NCBI GenBank assembly: GCA_037176885.1
Contig: JAWWNJ010000157.1
Coordinates: 62,001 to 126,000, forward strand
Origin: Favolaschia claudopus
Taxonomy: Eukaryota > Basidiomycota > Agaricomycetes > Agaricales > Mycenaceae
Length of the DNA stretch: 64,000 nt
Direction: 5' to 3'
The notes under the pieces were generated by a model. The model was not told the DNA's origin. It searched no databases and saw only the letters and a list, made by a program, of their open reading frames with translations. Every line of letters begins with the position of its first letter. The first letter of the stretch is position 1. Position numbers and translations under genes: made by a program. Below, piece by piece: positions 10,036 to 20,469 of the stretch.

Positions 10036-11661
10036 ATGCCTTCGCCAGCGGTACTCGACAACGAATTGCTGCAAGACGCTCTACGCGACCAGGCTGCGGC
10101 CCTTCGTGCGCAGATGGACGCACTCCGCGCTCGGACGAGCGCTCTTGACGCAAAAAAGGTGGCGCTCAGGCTGGAATTGGAGGCCGTGGTGCTGGAGGAA
10201 GCCGGATGCCAGAAAGAGATGGCGCTCGTGGATCGTACGTTAACCACAGTTCTCAAAAGAGTCTCCCACATATTCCGCGTTCCGCGGGAGATCCTCACCG
10301 AGATATTCCGTTGGACTTTGAGGCCGGAATACACGCGAGTGGTGGGCATACGCACTGTCCCGATCCCGCCGTGGAAGCTAGGCCACATTTGTCGCTACTG
10401 GAGGGAGACTGCACAAGGCGATCCGTGTCTTTGGTCCGACATCGTCATCGATTGCAGGCAGTCTTGCAGGCGCCAGCCTAGGGACGGGCATTGGGATAAT
10501 GAGGCGGGACGGCATTATTCTACGCCACCCTGTAATCCGGTCTCGGAATATCCTCTGGAAGCTCTTGCCACTCAACTTCGTTTGTCCGGCACTGGCTGTG
10601 TGTCGGTAGAGTTTTGGCTCAATTCCCAGAGACCGGTGCAGCATCGATCGTATATGATGGCTCTCTTGAATACTCTGATCGCGGAGAGCAATAGGTGGAT
10701 TCGATTCACTATGGAGAGCCGAACAGATGATATGAGCGGAGTCTTCGGTGCACTATCCCAAGTCTGTGGCCGACTTGACCACCTTCAATATCTCCGTGTC
10801 GGCGGTGGCGAGTCGTCCGAGTGGCCAAAGGAGCTCAACGATGCATTTTCTGTGGCTCCAAACTTGCAGGAAGTCTACCTTTCATTGGACCTCAGTAACC
10901 GCGCCCCTGGACCTTCTATTTGTTGGGCTCAACTCACAAAGTTGGACATAACCGCTGAACCGGATTTCCTCCTCGATAGCTTGCGGTTGGCCGAGAATCT
11001 CCGTGAACTGGTATTCTCCGATTCATTAGGACGAGAGTACCCAAATCCAGATTCCTCCCGAACTACTCACAGCACAGTACTTCCGGAACTACGAAGACTA
11101 TCGCTGTACTACGGGACGTGGGTTGTCCCCTATCTCTCTACACCAAAGCTCGAACATCTGAAGCTCGACTGGGAGTGCGAACGCATTCCCCCCTTCATTG
11201 TCCTGTCTAGGTGTAATTTGCACAGTTTGAGCGTCGATTGCTTAGAGCCAGCACCCATCATCACTGTCTTGAAAATGTCTCCTGATCTTTCCCATTTAGA
11301 ACTTCCTTACGGGGTGGGTAGCGAGGCGTATCATGAGCACTTGACGGAGGTGTTCTCTGCTTTGACCCTCAACGACACTTCAACGGATATTTGCCTCAGA
11401 TTGGGCTCACTCCGATTCGATCATGTGGAGTCATCGGATCTCGCTACGCTCTGTGACATGCTCCATTCCCGGTGGAGAGTTCCGCCACATCTACGATCGC
11501 TCAAAAGCATCGACATTGTCGAAAGCTACTTGCCGAATACGGATCCCGTTTGGGAACGGCTGGACGCATTGAGGCGTGATGGTTTGGACATTGTAGGATT
11601 GGAGCCCCCATCGGATGCTTCAGACGAGAAAGATTCGGACGACGAAGATGAACATCGATAA
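10036..11661 (+). CDS. F-box-like protein with N-terminal coiled coil (541 aa)
   Basis: Single exon starting MPSPAVLDNELLQD (ATG at 10036). Residues 8-70 form a heptad-rich coiled coil (LRDQAAALRAQMDALRAR). Residues 81-125 are an F-box-like domain: RVPREILTEIFRWTL, then PWKLGHICRYWRETAQGDPC and LWSDIVID. The C-terminal 400 residues are leucine-rich with LRR-like periodicity, as is usual for agaricomycete F-box proteins, and the end is acidic (DEKDSDDEDEHR). Likely a substrate receptor of an SCF ubiquitin ligase, binding Skp1 through the F-box; the target is unknown. The frame is uninterrupted, unlike several other F-box genes in this window. Confidence 0.9.
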   Translation: MPSPAVLDNELLQDALRDQAAALRAQMDALRARTSALDAKKVALRLELEAVVLEEAGCQKEMALVDRTLTTVLKRVSHIFRVPREILTEIFRWTLRPEYTRVVGIRTVPIPPWKLGHICRYWRETAQGDPCLWSDIVIDCRQSCRRQPRDGHWDNEAGRHYSTPPCNPVSEYPLEALATQLRLSGTGCVSVEFWLNSQRPVQHRSYMMALLNTLIAESNRWIRFTMESRTDDMSGVFGALSQVCGRLDHLQYLRVGGGESSEWPKELNDAFSVAPNLQEVYLSLDLSNRAPGPSICWAQLTKLDITAEPDFLLDSLRLAENLRELVFSDSLGREYPNPDSSRTTHSTVLPELRRLSLYYGTWVVPYLSTPKLEHLKLDWECERIPPFIVLSRCNLHSLSVDCLEPAPIITVLKMSPDLSHLELPYGVGSEAYHEHLTEVFSALTLNDTSTDICLRLGSLRFDHVESSDLATLCDMLHSRWRVPPHLRSLKSIDIVESYLPNTDPVWERLDALRRDGLDIVGLEPPSDASDEKDSDDEDEHR

Positions 11662-11858
11662 GGTAAGTTATAAATCTGAATTTCGTTCCGCTCAAAGTGT
11701 GCGGTTCCATTGAATCTTTTGCAGAGTAAAACGTCGGTGAACAGGCCAAGCAGTCGGACTTGTTGCGTATCTCACACACGAACGAAATGGAGCCGTGATC
11801 AAAGCATGTAATACATATTCCTCCCCTACCGGCTTCAATGTATATAAACTCCCGTATG

Positions 11859-12416
11859 TTACCCTCCACGTGCTTTTCCCTTACGTCGGGCAGACATGCG
11901 AGAAGAATATCGCCCTCTTTTACATAATCCATTCCCCAGTACCGCTCCGTGATCCTCTCCCTCAGTACGCCGTTTCATCGAGACCGGACGCAAAGTAACC
12001 GCGTCTTCCAGGAGGCTCTGTGGGTTCGTGACTGAGTTATTGAAAGATTTAGACGGGGTCGCAGATGCCCATGCAACACCTTGAGAATGAGGTTGCAGAA
12101 GTTCATCGTCAGTGATCGAGCTCGACTCGGAGGTCGGGTGTGCGGGCATAGGTTTTTCAACTATACTTGAAGAATCAATGCCCTCATCCGACCGAGCGGA
12201 TAGACTCGGGGTGGAGTCATTTCTCGCTCGTTCTGTGGTCCAGAGGCCGTCAAGATCGGCGTAGTGTAGAGGATACGGCACAAATGAGGATGGTGCTGAG
12301 ACAAATTGTGCGAAAATCGCTATCGTTATTGAGGGAATTGATTTCGATTGCTGGGGATTGCGCGCGGAAGCTAGAATAGTCGCCTTCTCAACCTGCGTCA
12401 GAATGGTATCAGTCAA
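11859..12416 (-). CDS. Unrecognised 185-aa frame, possibly part of a gene read leftward from 12.9 kb
   Basis: The frame contains a Ser/Pro/Glu-rich stretch (HPTSESSSITDDELLQ, SLLEDAVTLRPVSMKRR). Near 11960 a second minus frame takes over with a more ordered reading (WGMDYVKEGDILLACLPDV, EGNIREFIYIEAG, down to about 11740). A splice or a frameshift could join them. It may be the C-terminal part of the broken family member at 12.55-12.90 kb, whose last exon ends at a GTGAGT about 140 bp away. I do not recognise a domain. Confidence 0.35.
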   Translation of the reverse strand: MTDTILTQVEKATILASARNPQQSKSIPSITIAIFAQFVSAPSSFVPYPLHYADLDGLWTTERARNDSTPSLSARSDEGIDSSSIVEKPMPAHPTSESSSITDDELLQPHSQGVAWASATPSKSFNNSVTNPQSLLEDAVTLRPVSMKRRTEGEDHGAVLGNGLCKRGRYSSRMSARRKGKARGG

Positions 12417-12554
12417 CTTTGAAACGGGGTTGACTCACCTAGGCCGATCGTGTACAGGGATTGAACTTACTTGTCAGAATGCGCTTCCCCTATCTCGAAA
12501 ACGACTGTATATTTCATTCGCAACGAATCACACATAAAAATCAATTCGCAACGT

Positions 12555-12904
12555 TCAACTCACCGGAGGTAGATGGCAAACCAACTGATACAGTGGTTTG
12601 CGCAGATGCACGGCAACTTCCTGGCTGTAGGGATCAAATCCCTTCGCTTTGTGAAAATCACCAAGTCCGGCATAGACAATGTCATCCCAAGATAGCCCAA
12701 ATACTGTGGTTGAAAGTTTGAGGGACGGAAATCCCATCTGATCAGCGTGCTTGGCGTCGAGACGTTCAGACCCCTGTGGATTGAGTAACCAATACGCCGA
12801 GATTCCAGCCAACCGAATGAAAAGGGCCCACATTGAAACTCTGCGGCAGGGCAAAGCCACAGAAATCCGTCAGGAGAATTCTTCGTTTTTGAGAGATCTT
12901 GCAA
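12555..12904 (-). pseudogene. Broken second copy of the SWDxxVYAGL/GFDPYSQ family
   Basis: GFLWLCPAAEFQCGPFSFGW in one frame is continued in another by AYWLLNPQGSERLD, LSWDDIVYAGL, DFHKAKGFDPYSQEV and LRKPLYQL. The same segments, in the same order and in one frame, form the last part of the gene at the left edge. A frameshift lies at about 12800, between GPFSFGW and AYWLLNPQ. The upstream exons of the full-length gene (RRIPMGDI, STGRLCID and others) are not visible to the right, so this is a 5'-truncated, frameshifted copy. Confidence 0.7.
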
Positions 12905-13936
12905 ACCGGACTCGAAAGATCACTGAAAAAGATCAGAATAGTGAATGATACTGTACAGCGTAGCAAGATAATATAAGATAAGTATAATTCGTTTGACTGA
13001 GCCATGAACATTCCGATGCTATGTACACGCAAAAAAATGGTGCCTGGGGCCTCCGCGCAGAAAATACCTGGACGTCGTCTTTCCGGTCGCGATACAATAT
13101 ATTGCAACCCGCACACGATACAAATTTCTGCAGTCGCTGTGTTTGGATCAAGTTGATGAGCTGGCGACAAGTTGGAGCAAGATAGGATAGGCCAGAAGAA
13201 GGTACTTGGCATTGAATCCGAGGTGAAAGAGGAGCAGAGAATACCAGAGAAGAACGACAGTGAACAGGGCGGTCAATGACGAGGATTGGACGAGGAGGTT
13301 CGGAACAAGAAGGGATGGCACGTGTTCCTGTGAAATTGATCTCCGGCTTGTTTCGGGCTCGCATTTGCCGACTTTTCTTGATCTCGAACCACCACGATGT
13401 CTAGTCGTGGCTACTGCTGCACTTCAGTCGCTACTCGGACGGATAGAAATTATACTGAACCCGCTCAACCATTTTATCATCCAGACTGCTGGCGTGTGCT
13501 TCACGCGATTCAAATACTCCCCTTTCATGATGATGTCTCCCCATAAATCCAGCAGCACTCAACATCAAGTTCGAGCGGCACTTGCAGCATCTTGAAACCG
13601 CTGACCAGAATTGCCCTTCGATACTTACAGCCAAATTAGCTCGAAGCGGTCTCTTCAGGCCCACGAATCAACACGCCAGTGTCCTCCGTCTCGGTCCAAT
13701 CTTGTAACAGGTTCTTCTCTGCCGCGGCAACCAACACAGAAGTAGCCCCAAGGACGAACGTTCTCCGCTTTGTGCCTATGTAGGTCAAACTTTCAGGCGT
13801 TTGATACTATTCATGGATGTCTCGGGAGAATTTACACACGTACCATTGCGCGTACATGTGGTTCATCCTTCCTTTTCTCACCCATTCCCCTATGAATACT
13901 GCCATCGTCAGTCATCTCAAGCGATTGACGGACAAT
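12905..13936. other. Intergenic; no recognised gene
   Basis: Short overlapping frames only; none shows a motif. The stretch ends at the start of the sphingomyelinase-like gene. Confidence 0.4.
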
Positions 13937-16896
13937 ATGCGGTCCCCACCAACTCTGAAACTGCTCCCTTGCATTTCTCTACTTCTGACTAGTACTGCCG
14001 TTGCAGCGAGCAACGTAGTGTCTTTGGACGACTGCCCCTCCTGCGACACATTGAAACCCGCCATCCAAAATGTCGACGACTGTCCCTCCTGCCTCGCTCT
14101 CCTCTCGGCATTCCAATCCATCGCACTCACCGGAGACGATGCCTTCATAACCACGCTCACAAGTCTCTGTATCGGCCTCGGCGTATGTCCTTCCCTCCCT
14201 CCCTTATCTTCTTCATCAATCCCTCACCCATCAATCCCCGCGAGCTCCATATCATCCTTATCCTTTTGAGTCTTACAACTCCACAGACCACTGACCCAGA
14301 CGTCTGCACGGGGCTTATCGCCCGCGAAGGGCCCATCCTCGCACATGTCCTCCGCTCCATCTCCATCACTCCCACAAGCGGTCCCTCGAGCACAGCGCAA
14401 AAACTCTGCGACGCCCTCATGGGCATGTGCGTTTCGCACCCCATCACTCCATTCACTGTGCCCTTCCCCAAACCCGCCCCGGCGCACCCGAAGGTGTTTA
14501 AGTCGAGGGGAGGAAAGCCGATTAGGGTGGCGCATTTGAGTGATGTGCATATTGATAGGATGTATACGGTGAGTGGAGTCAGGTCTCTTTTTACTTGATT
14601 TTTTCTTCTGAGGCGGATATGGTGTTTCTTTGGTTTTGTGTTAGATCGGCACGGAAGCGAACTGCACCAAATCAATTTGTTGCAGAGATTTCGACGACTC
14701 GCCTCCGACACCGCCGACCGTCCCCGCTCTTCCGAACGGCAACTCGCATTGCGATTCTCCTATATCCCTCGCGGATTCGATGTTGGAGGAGATTGAGCGT
14801 TTGAATCCGAGGTTTTCGATATTCACGGGCGACGGTGCGTTTTCTTGCCTTTCATTGTGACGAAAAATTGATTCTATCGTATGTATACTTCTGTAGTTGT
14901 TGAGGGAGCTACTTGGCTCGTCGATCAAGCGTATGTTACTTGACCCTGGTTCATGAGCTCCGAATTATCCAATGAATGCTCTACATTGTAGCGAAGTTAC
15001 GACGGATCTGCAAGCCTTCGACGCTCAAATGGCCGCGAAGCTTAGTGCTCCGATTTTTCCTTCGCTTGGTCAGTCTTTATACATACAATTCTCTTTTGAT
15101 TCTGAGTTTGAAGCGGATTTTCTTCCTCGTGTCAGGCAACCAGTGCGTTTTGCGCGTCATCTCCAGGAATGAGTTCAATATCGCTGAAACTCCAACAGCG
15201 ACCCGGCTCCTGTGAACGCATTCGCCCGGACCTCGAGCCATGCAATGAATGATTCACAGTTTGTGTTCGATACGCAGAGTGCTGGGTGGGAGGTTAGTAA
15301 AACAGTTCTCATCCTTTCCTTCACCTGCATCCAATTCCTCATCTCTCTAATTCCTTTACATATTTACCCTTACCTGCAAATTTCACAACGAAACTAAACT
15401 GAATCGGATCTAGCAATGGATCAAATCAGCGGCCGCCTTCGAAGTCAAGCATCATTCTGGAAGCTATTCCGCGCAGGTCCCAGGGTTAGGGTTGAGAATC
15501 GTTGCGGTGAATACACAATATTGGTATAAACAGAAGTAAGCGACTTTCCTTCGTGGACAAGATCATTCGGCTTACCTTTGTGTCTGGCTTCTGGCTGTAC
15601 GATAGCGACGTCTTCCAGTAAGGACTGCATTGATAATTACCTTTTCAACGAATGCAATATCGATGCTATGGCAGACCCGATCCAAACGGCGTCCTTGCCT
15701 TCCTCGTGGATGCCTTACAAGCCGCAGAAGACGCTGGCGACCGGGCGTGGATAATTGGGCACATTCTGCTGGGGAAGGAGGATACGATGGAGGATACGAT
15801 GATCGATCAGGTTTTACTCAATCTCCTTCTTGATTCACAAAATCACCCTGATCATTTACTGAAGTCAAACTATTTCGACCAAGTCCTCCAACGGTATAGG
15901 AATACGATTGCGGGCATGTTTTTCGGACATAGTCATAAGGTAAGCAACGTCTCACCGCGCCTGCTACCCATCAAACCCGTGTATCTCTTCACCAGGATCA
16001 ATTCGAAATTGCCTACTCTAACTACAGTGCGCAGACGGCAGAGAACGCAGTTGGTGTGGCGCTTATCGTGAGTCGTCGAGCCGATACCCTCAAAGTCGCT
16101 ATTTTGTAACTCGATAATGTAACTGACGCGTTCAAATAGGGTCCCGCGTTGACTCCTACCAGTTCGGGTTGTATTTCTCTCGATTTGATCTTGATGATAA
16201 CGTTGCAGTCAACGTGAAGGTGGCAACCCGGCATTTAAATTGTACGACATCGATCCGGATACTTTCGAAGTTGTGGATGCCTCTGTGTTCTTTAGTGAGC
16301 GTTTGCTTAGCAATTTGTGAAATTATAACTCACAAATATCTGTGATCTAGCGAATATCTCCGAATCTGGATTCCAAATCCGCCGTGAGCACATATTCCTT
16401 ATTTCTCTAGCTCAGGCTATCCCTCATTATCTTTCTCATCTTTCCATCCCCAGCTACATGGAACCTGTACTATTCTGCTCGCACAACATATGGACCCCTC
16501 GTCGGCCTCCCACCCAACGAACCGCTCTCTCCCGCTTTCTGGCACAACCTAACAGAAGTCTTCGTCGCGAATGAAACTGCATTTCAAATGTTCAACACCT
16601 TTATCAGTCGCGGGGGCGCGGTGACGCCGTGTACCGGTGAAGATGCTGGTGATTGTAAGAATACGACGATATGCGATATGCGAGCGTTTAGAAGCGAGAA
16701 TAATTGTGTGAGTATCCGTTTGAATTTCGCTGGTTTGACTGTGCGGAAGGAGCTATTCTGACCGGATTCCAAACAGGATATTCCTGCGGAAGGATTCTCG
16801 TTAAGACGACGTGGGGTGGACCAGATTGGATCAGACGCGGATGCTTGTGAAGGAACTGGGTTGGCGCAGATGTTCTCTCGAATGTTTGGGGTGTAA
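13937..16896 (+). CDS. Secreted acid-sphingomyelinase-like metallophosphodiesterase with saposin-type N-domain (17 exons, 618 aa)
   Basis: A fully phase-consistent model: exons 13937-14182, 14287-14568, 14645-14834, 14897-14930, 14992-15068, 15136-15142, 15199-15292, 15414-15535, 15606-15617, 15675-15810, 15865-15939, 15996-16067, 16140-16167, 16220-16294, 16351-16383, 16454-16707 and 16777-16896, all GT-AG. A signal peptide ([19 protein letters not shown]) is followed by a Cys-rich saposin-B-like domain (CPSC twice, C..CTGL.., CDALMGMC). The metallophosphatase motifs follow in order: LSDVHID, IFTGD, GNHD, IIGHI, FFGHSHKDQF. All two-zinc ligands are present. The usual IIGHIPPG reads IIGHILLG. 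Expected reaction: hydrolysis of sphingomyelin or a related phosphodiester outside the cell or in the vacuole. The GNHD motif is encoded across a 7-nt microexon. Confidence 0.93.
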
Positions 16897-17781
16897 AGCA
16901 AAATGTGTACTGAAAGTGTGAGACCGTTAATATGTCTCGAAACGATAAATTGCCGTCAGAGGCACAAAACTGATTGAGAGACTTCCACACAGAATCATAT
17001 GAACAGTAATTACGGCTTCCGAATGTTGAACGAGACAGACGAGCGAGAGACTAAGTAAGTAGACCATTCGAACGTGGGATAACTTGAGGAGGACAGAAAT
17101 CAAATCGTTTCGAGTGCATAGATCCAAGCATAAGCTCAGACTTATACTTCTCGATGCAGCCGATGTGGGAAGGAATACAAGTTGGAATTTTGCTAGAATC
17201 AATATTCAAACAATTTTGATTACGTATTTTCGGATCTTTCCGGGCTGTTTGGTCTTGGTTTGGTCGGCTCAGTGACCAGCGTGACGCGGGTTCTTCCTTG
17301 CTTCCACGTACGGTTTGCGCAGCGTTTTCCTCTCAGTTTCGTTTCCCTGAGGGGGGAAAAGCTGTGGAAACCATTGATAACGGTTGGTACGTACTATCGT
17401 GTCCGGCTTTGTTCCATTGTAAGCGGAAGGCAAAACGTGTCCATAGGGTCCTTGACACAACTTGAAGCCTCTCGGTCAACTCTCGGTATAACGTTCAAGG
17501 CACGTATTCATTTGCTACGTCGACGATATACTGTAGCCACTAAGATTCTTCAGTTTGAGTTCCGTTGCACACACATTCTCCGAAAAACACCGGATTTCAG
17601 CAGATTTCAGCGGATGTTTTTGACCGTCGTGTCAAGCTCGGCGTCAGCAGCCCGCGAGGAGTTGCAAAGCGCCGGCGACCTCGGCGCCATACGTTTCACT
17701 GATCGCCCTCACCCCGCTGACTCAGCTTTGAATTCAGTTCACCGCGAGGTAAGATGGTTGCCAAGGTTTCACATCCACCAG
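16897..17781. other. Intergenic between sphingomyelinase-like and peroxidase genes
   Basis: A 180-aa plus frame (17260-17802) starts at a non-ATG codon and has no motif; I treat it as chance. The right end holds the peroxidase promoter. Confidence 0.4.
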
Positions 17782-17791
17782 TTTATAAAGG
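17782..17791 (+). promoter_or_regulatory. Probable TATA box of the peroxidase gene
   Basis: TTTATAAAGG lies about 55 bp before the ATG at 17844, a spacing that fits a fungal TATA promoter with a short leader. Confidence 0.5.
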
Positions 17792-17843
17792 ATGCATGCT
17801 GATTCGTCACAATCCATTTTTTTCTTTCAACCCCTCTGAAACC

Positions 17844-20063
17844 ATGCTTCGCCTAGCGTTAGGGACCTCGATATGCCTGGCAACTGCTCACGCATACACC
17901 TGGCCTTCTCCGGTGCTCGATGAGCTCGAGTCTACCCTGTACGAGATCATCCCGAGCGCCGCAGGCACTATCTCGGCTTTCATTCAACCTTGTGATACTT
18001 TTACTTTTGGAAAGGATAATAATGGCGGGGGAAGACCTGGACGATCTAATGTAGCGGATTGGGTGCGGACGGTGAGTGTTGTCTTTTTATTCTCTTCCAA
18101 ATCATCTTGATCTCCCAATCCTAATTGAATTCAGGCGTATCACGACATGGCCACGCACAATGTCGAGGATGGCACGGGCGGATTAGATGCATCGATTCGG
18201 TTTGCGGAGGAACAAGCGCGGGCAGAGGTACGTTCACTTCGAATTGATTTCCACCCCTTGCGTTGCAAGGAAATCAGCTCTGACCTAGTTCAAAATTTGC
18301 AGAACGTCGGCGATGGATTCGCCAACACTATAAGCGTATTGTCTGGGTTTTCCACCCGCTATACTTCCAGTAAGTAAATTGGCCGCCCAACTCATGTACT
18401 ACAGGCTCTGATTATTTGATTTTTTTAATTCTCAGTTGCTGATACAATTGCACTTGGACTCGTCATGGGCGTTCAATTTTGGTAAATTCTTCTCCTTCGT
18501 TCGGTCTTCGCGATCAATTGATACAATGAAACTGCGCAGCGGCGGTCCTCGAATCCCCTTCCGCGGCGGACGCATTGATGCGACAGAACCCAATTCACCT
18601 GGTGTCCCCGAGCCAGATCAAACTCTCGATTCACATATCGCTTCGTTTGCGAGACAGGGATTCACGCAGGAGGAAATGATCGGGCTCGTCGCATGCGGGT
18701 ATGTCATTCATTTCTTCTATCTACAACCCTTGGCTATTCGACGACAATTGATCAACCATAACTCATTCCATTTTGTCTTCCATTTAGCCATACATTCGGC
18801 GGCGTCCAACACGATCCCTTCCCCAACATCGTGCACGAAATGAACGACACAAACAATACTGAGTCTGTAGCGCATTTCGATACTACCGAGCTTCATTTTG
18901 ATAATAACATGTGGGTGTATTCCTCTTTTCTCATGAGGCATGCTCAGAGGATCAATCTCTATTTGCGCAGCGCAACGGAATATATCTCCGGCACCACGCA
19001 AAACCCTCTCGCTGTCGGTTTCAACGACACGACAAACTCGGATAAGAGAATTTTTGGCAGTGATGGGAATGTTACGATGCGCTCGTACGTTCTCCGCCTC
19101 GATTTAATTGTCATTTGATTCGAGTATTCTTTAGTTTTGCCGACTCTCCCGAGCTATTTTCTTCACGCTGCAGCGAATTGTTTGCGCGCATGCTCGATAC
19201 TGTTCCAAAGGGAGTCCAGCTCAGCGAAGTGATCACGCCTTTGCCCGTGAAACCCGGACGGATCGAGTTCAAGCTTGATGGCGATGTCCTCCAATTCACT
19301 GGCAACGTCAGGGTATGTTCTCCTCTCATTGAGCCGCAAATCCTTGTGCATCCGAAATGTATTGATATTATATTGCTTTTCGTATTAGTTCTGGAACCTG
19401 GCTGAGAAGTCCAACCGCATCGCCCTCCTCCTCTGGTCCGACCACCTCGGCGCAACACACAACAGCACCCTCCTCCCTTCCCTCAGCTCAAGCATCGACT
19501 ACCCGCAAGGTACTGCAACTTCTTATAGGTTCGGAGGCGAAGACGCCAGCGGTCTTTCGCTCGACGCGGCAGCGGGGATCGTGAATATGCAGTTCATGCT
19601 TGACGGGAAATTACAGAGCCAGCAGGACGCGGGAGCGGGAGTCGACTTTGCTGTTCAGGATGCGGTGGTGTTTTCTACGACTTCGTGTTTCTTCGGGAAC
19701 AATGCGACGGCACGGTATGACATGGCGGTGCGTTTCAGTTCTTCAACTGCATTTCCCTCTCTTGCGCATACTGACGCGACTGCCCCTTACTTCGACCTAT
19801 ATTAGGTCCGCAAAACCGCAAATGTCAAATCCGTCTACATCGAAACCGAAACGCGCGACGACTCGTCGCACATTGGCGTCACCGAAACCGACTTCTTCTC
19901 ACCCGATCCGAACGCGGCGGTAAATTCAGCGTACACAATTTGGACGTTGAACGTCGCGGGGTCGTTCAACACTCGATATGTCGGGGCGGAGATCGACGGG
20001 GTGAAGTATACAATGGGGAAGCTGTTTACGCCGTTACCTGCGTTACCGAGTTGTCCATCTTGA
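17844..20063 (+). CDS. Secreted heme peroxidase of the plant/fungal/bacterial superfamily (10 exons, 534 aa)
   Basis: Phase-consistent exons: 17844-18071, 18135-18227, 18303-18369, 18436-18481, 18540-18698, 18788-18910, 18971-19084, 19135-19312, 19389-19727 and 19806-20063. A signal peptide (LRLALGTSICLATAHA) precedes the domain. The distal side reads WVRTAYHDMATHN with the catalytic Arg and His; the proximal heme ligand is in GLVACGHTFGG. Between them are GGLDASIRF, VADTIALGLVMGV-like and GGPRIPFRGGR segments typical of the superfamily. The C-terminal 220 residues after the heme domain form an extra, apparently beta-rich region ending LPALPSCPS. This is not a classical class II lignin peroxidase (no LTFHDA or acidic Mn site seen); it resembles a less-studied secreted fungal peroxidase group. 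Predicted to use hydrogen peroxide outside the cell; electron donor unknown. Confidence 0.9.
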
Positions 20064-20469
20064 GGGATTGGATTGGAGGAGTGAGTGGGTGGTGTTGCGG
20101 GGTGGGGTTTCATTACGTTCTTTTCTTTCGTTACATTCTTTATGGACTTCGTTATTTGGGACAATCAGGGACAATCAATGCACTATAGGCTAGGCAGCAG
20201 ATCCTACGGCGGTAGATGGATTATGATTCGTGAAAGTGAGCTGACGCGGAACACTTACCCGCTGCCAAATGCCAATGGTATATGAGATGGAACTGGTTAA
20301 GGGACAGTGAGGATGAAAGATATCTGCCCGTTTCGTTCGACGTGCCTTGTTCTGCGAGGTTATGGCAGGAAATTATTCATTGACTTTCTCCTCCGCTCGC
20401 CGCTATCGCAAACGATGATGGTGCGGCTGGACGTAAACAGAACAAGTTTGAAAGGTCTCATTAGCATTA
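20064..20469. other. Convergent intergenic region between peroxidase (+) and ARM-like gene (-)
   Basis: No gene of its own. The ARM-like gene may use a last small exon here, since its final frame passes a GTTAGCG splice-like site near 20480. Confidence 0.4.

Noticed and set aside
17260..17802. 180-aa plus frame before the peroxidase
   Set aside because: Non-ATG start, no motif, and overlaps the likely peroxidase promoter.
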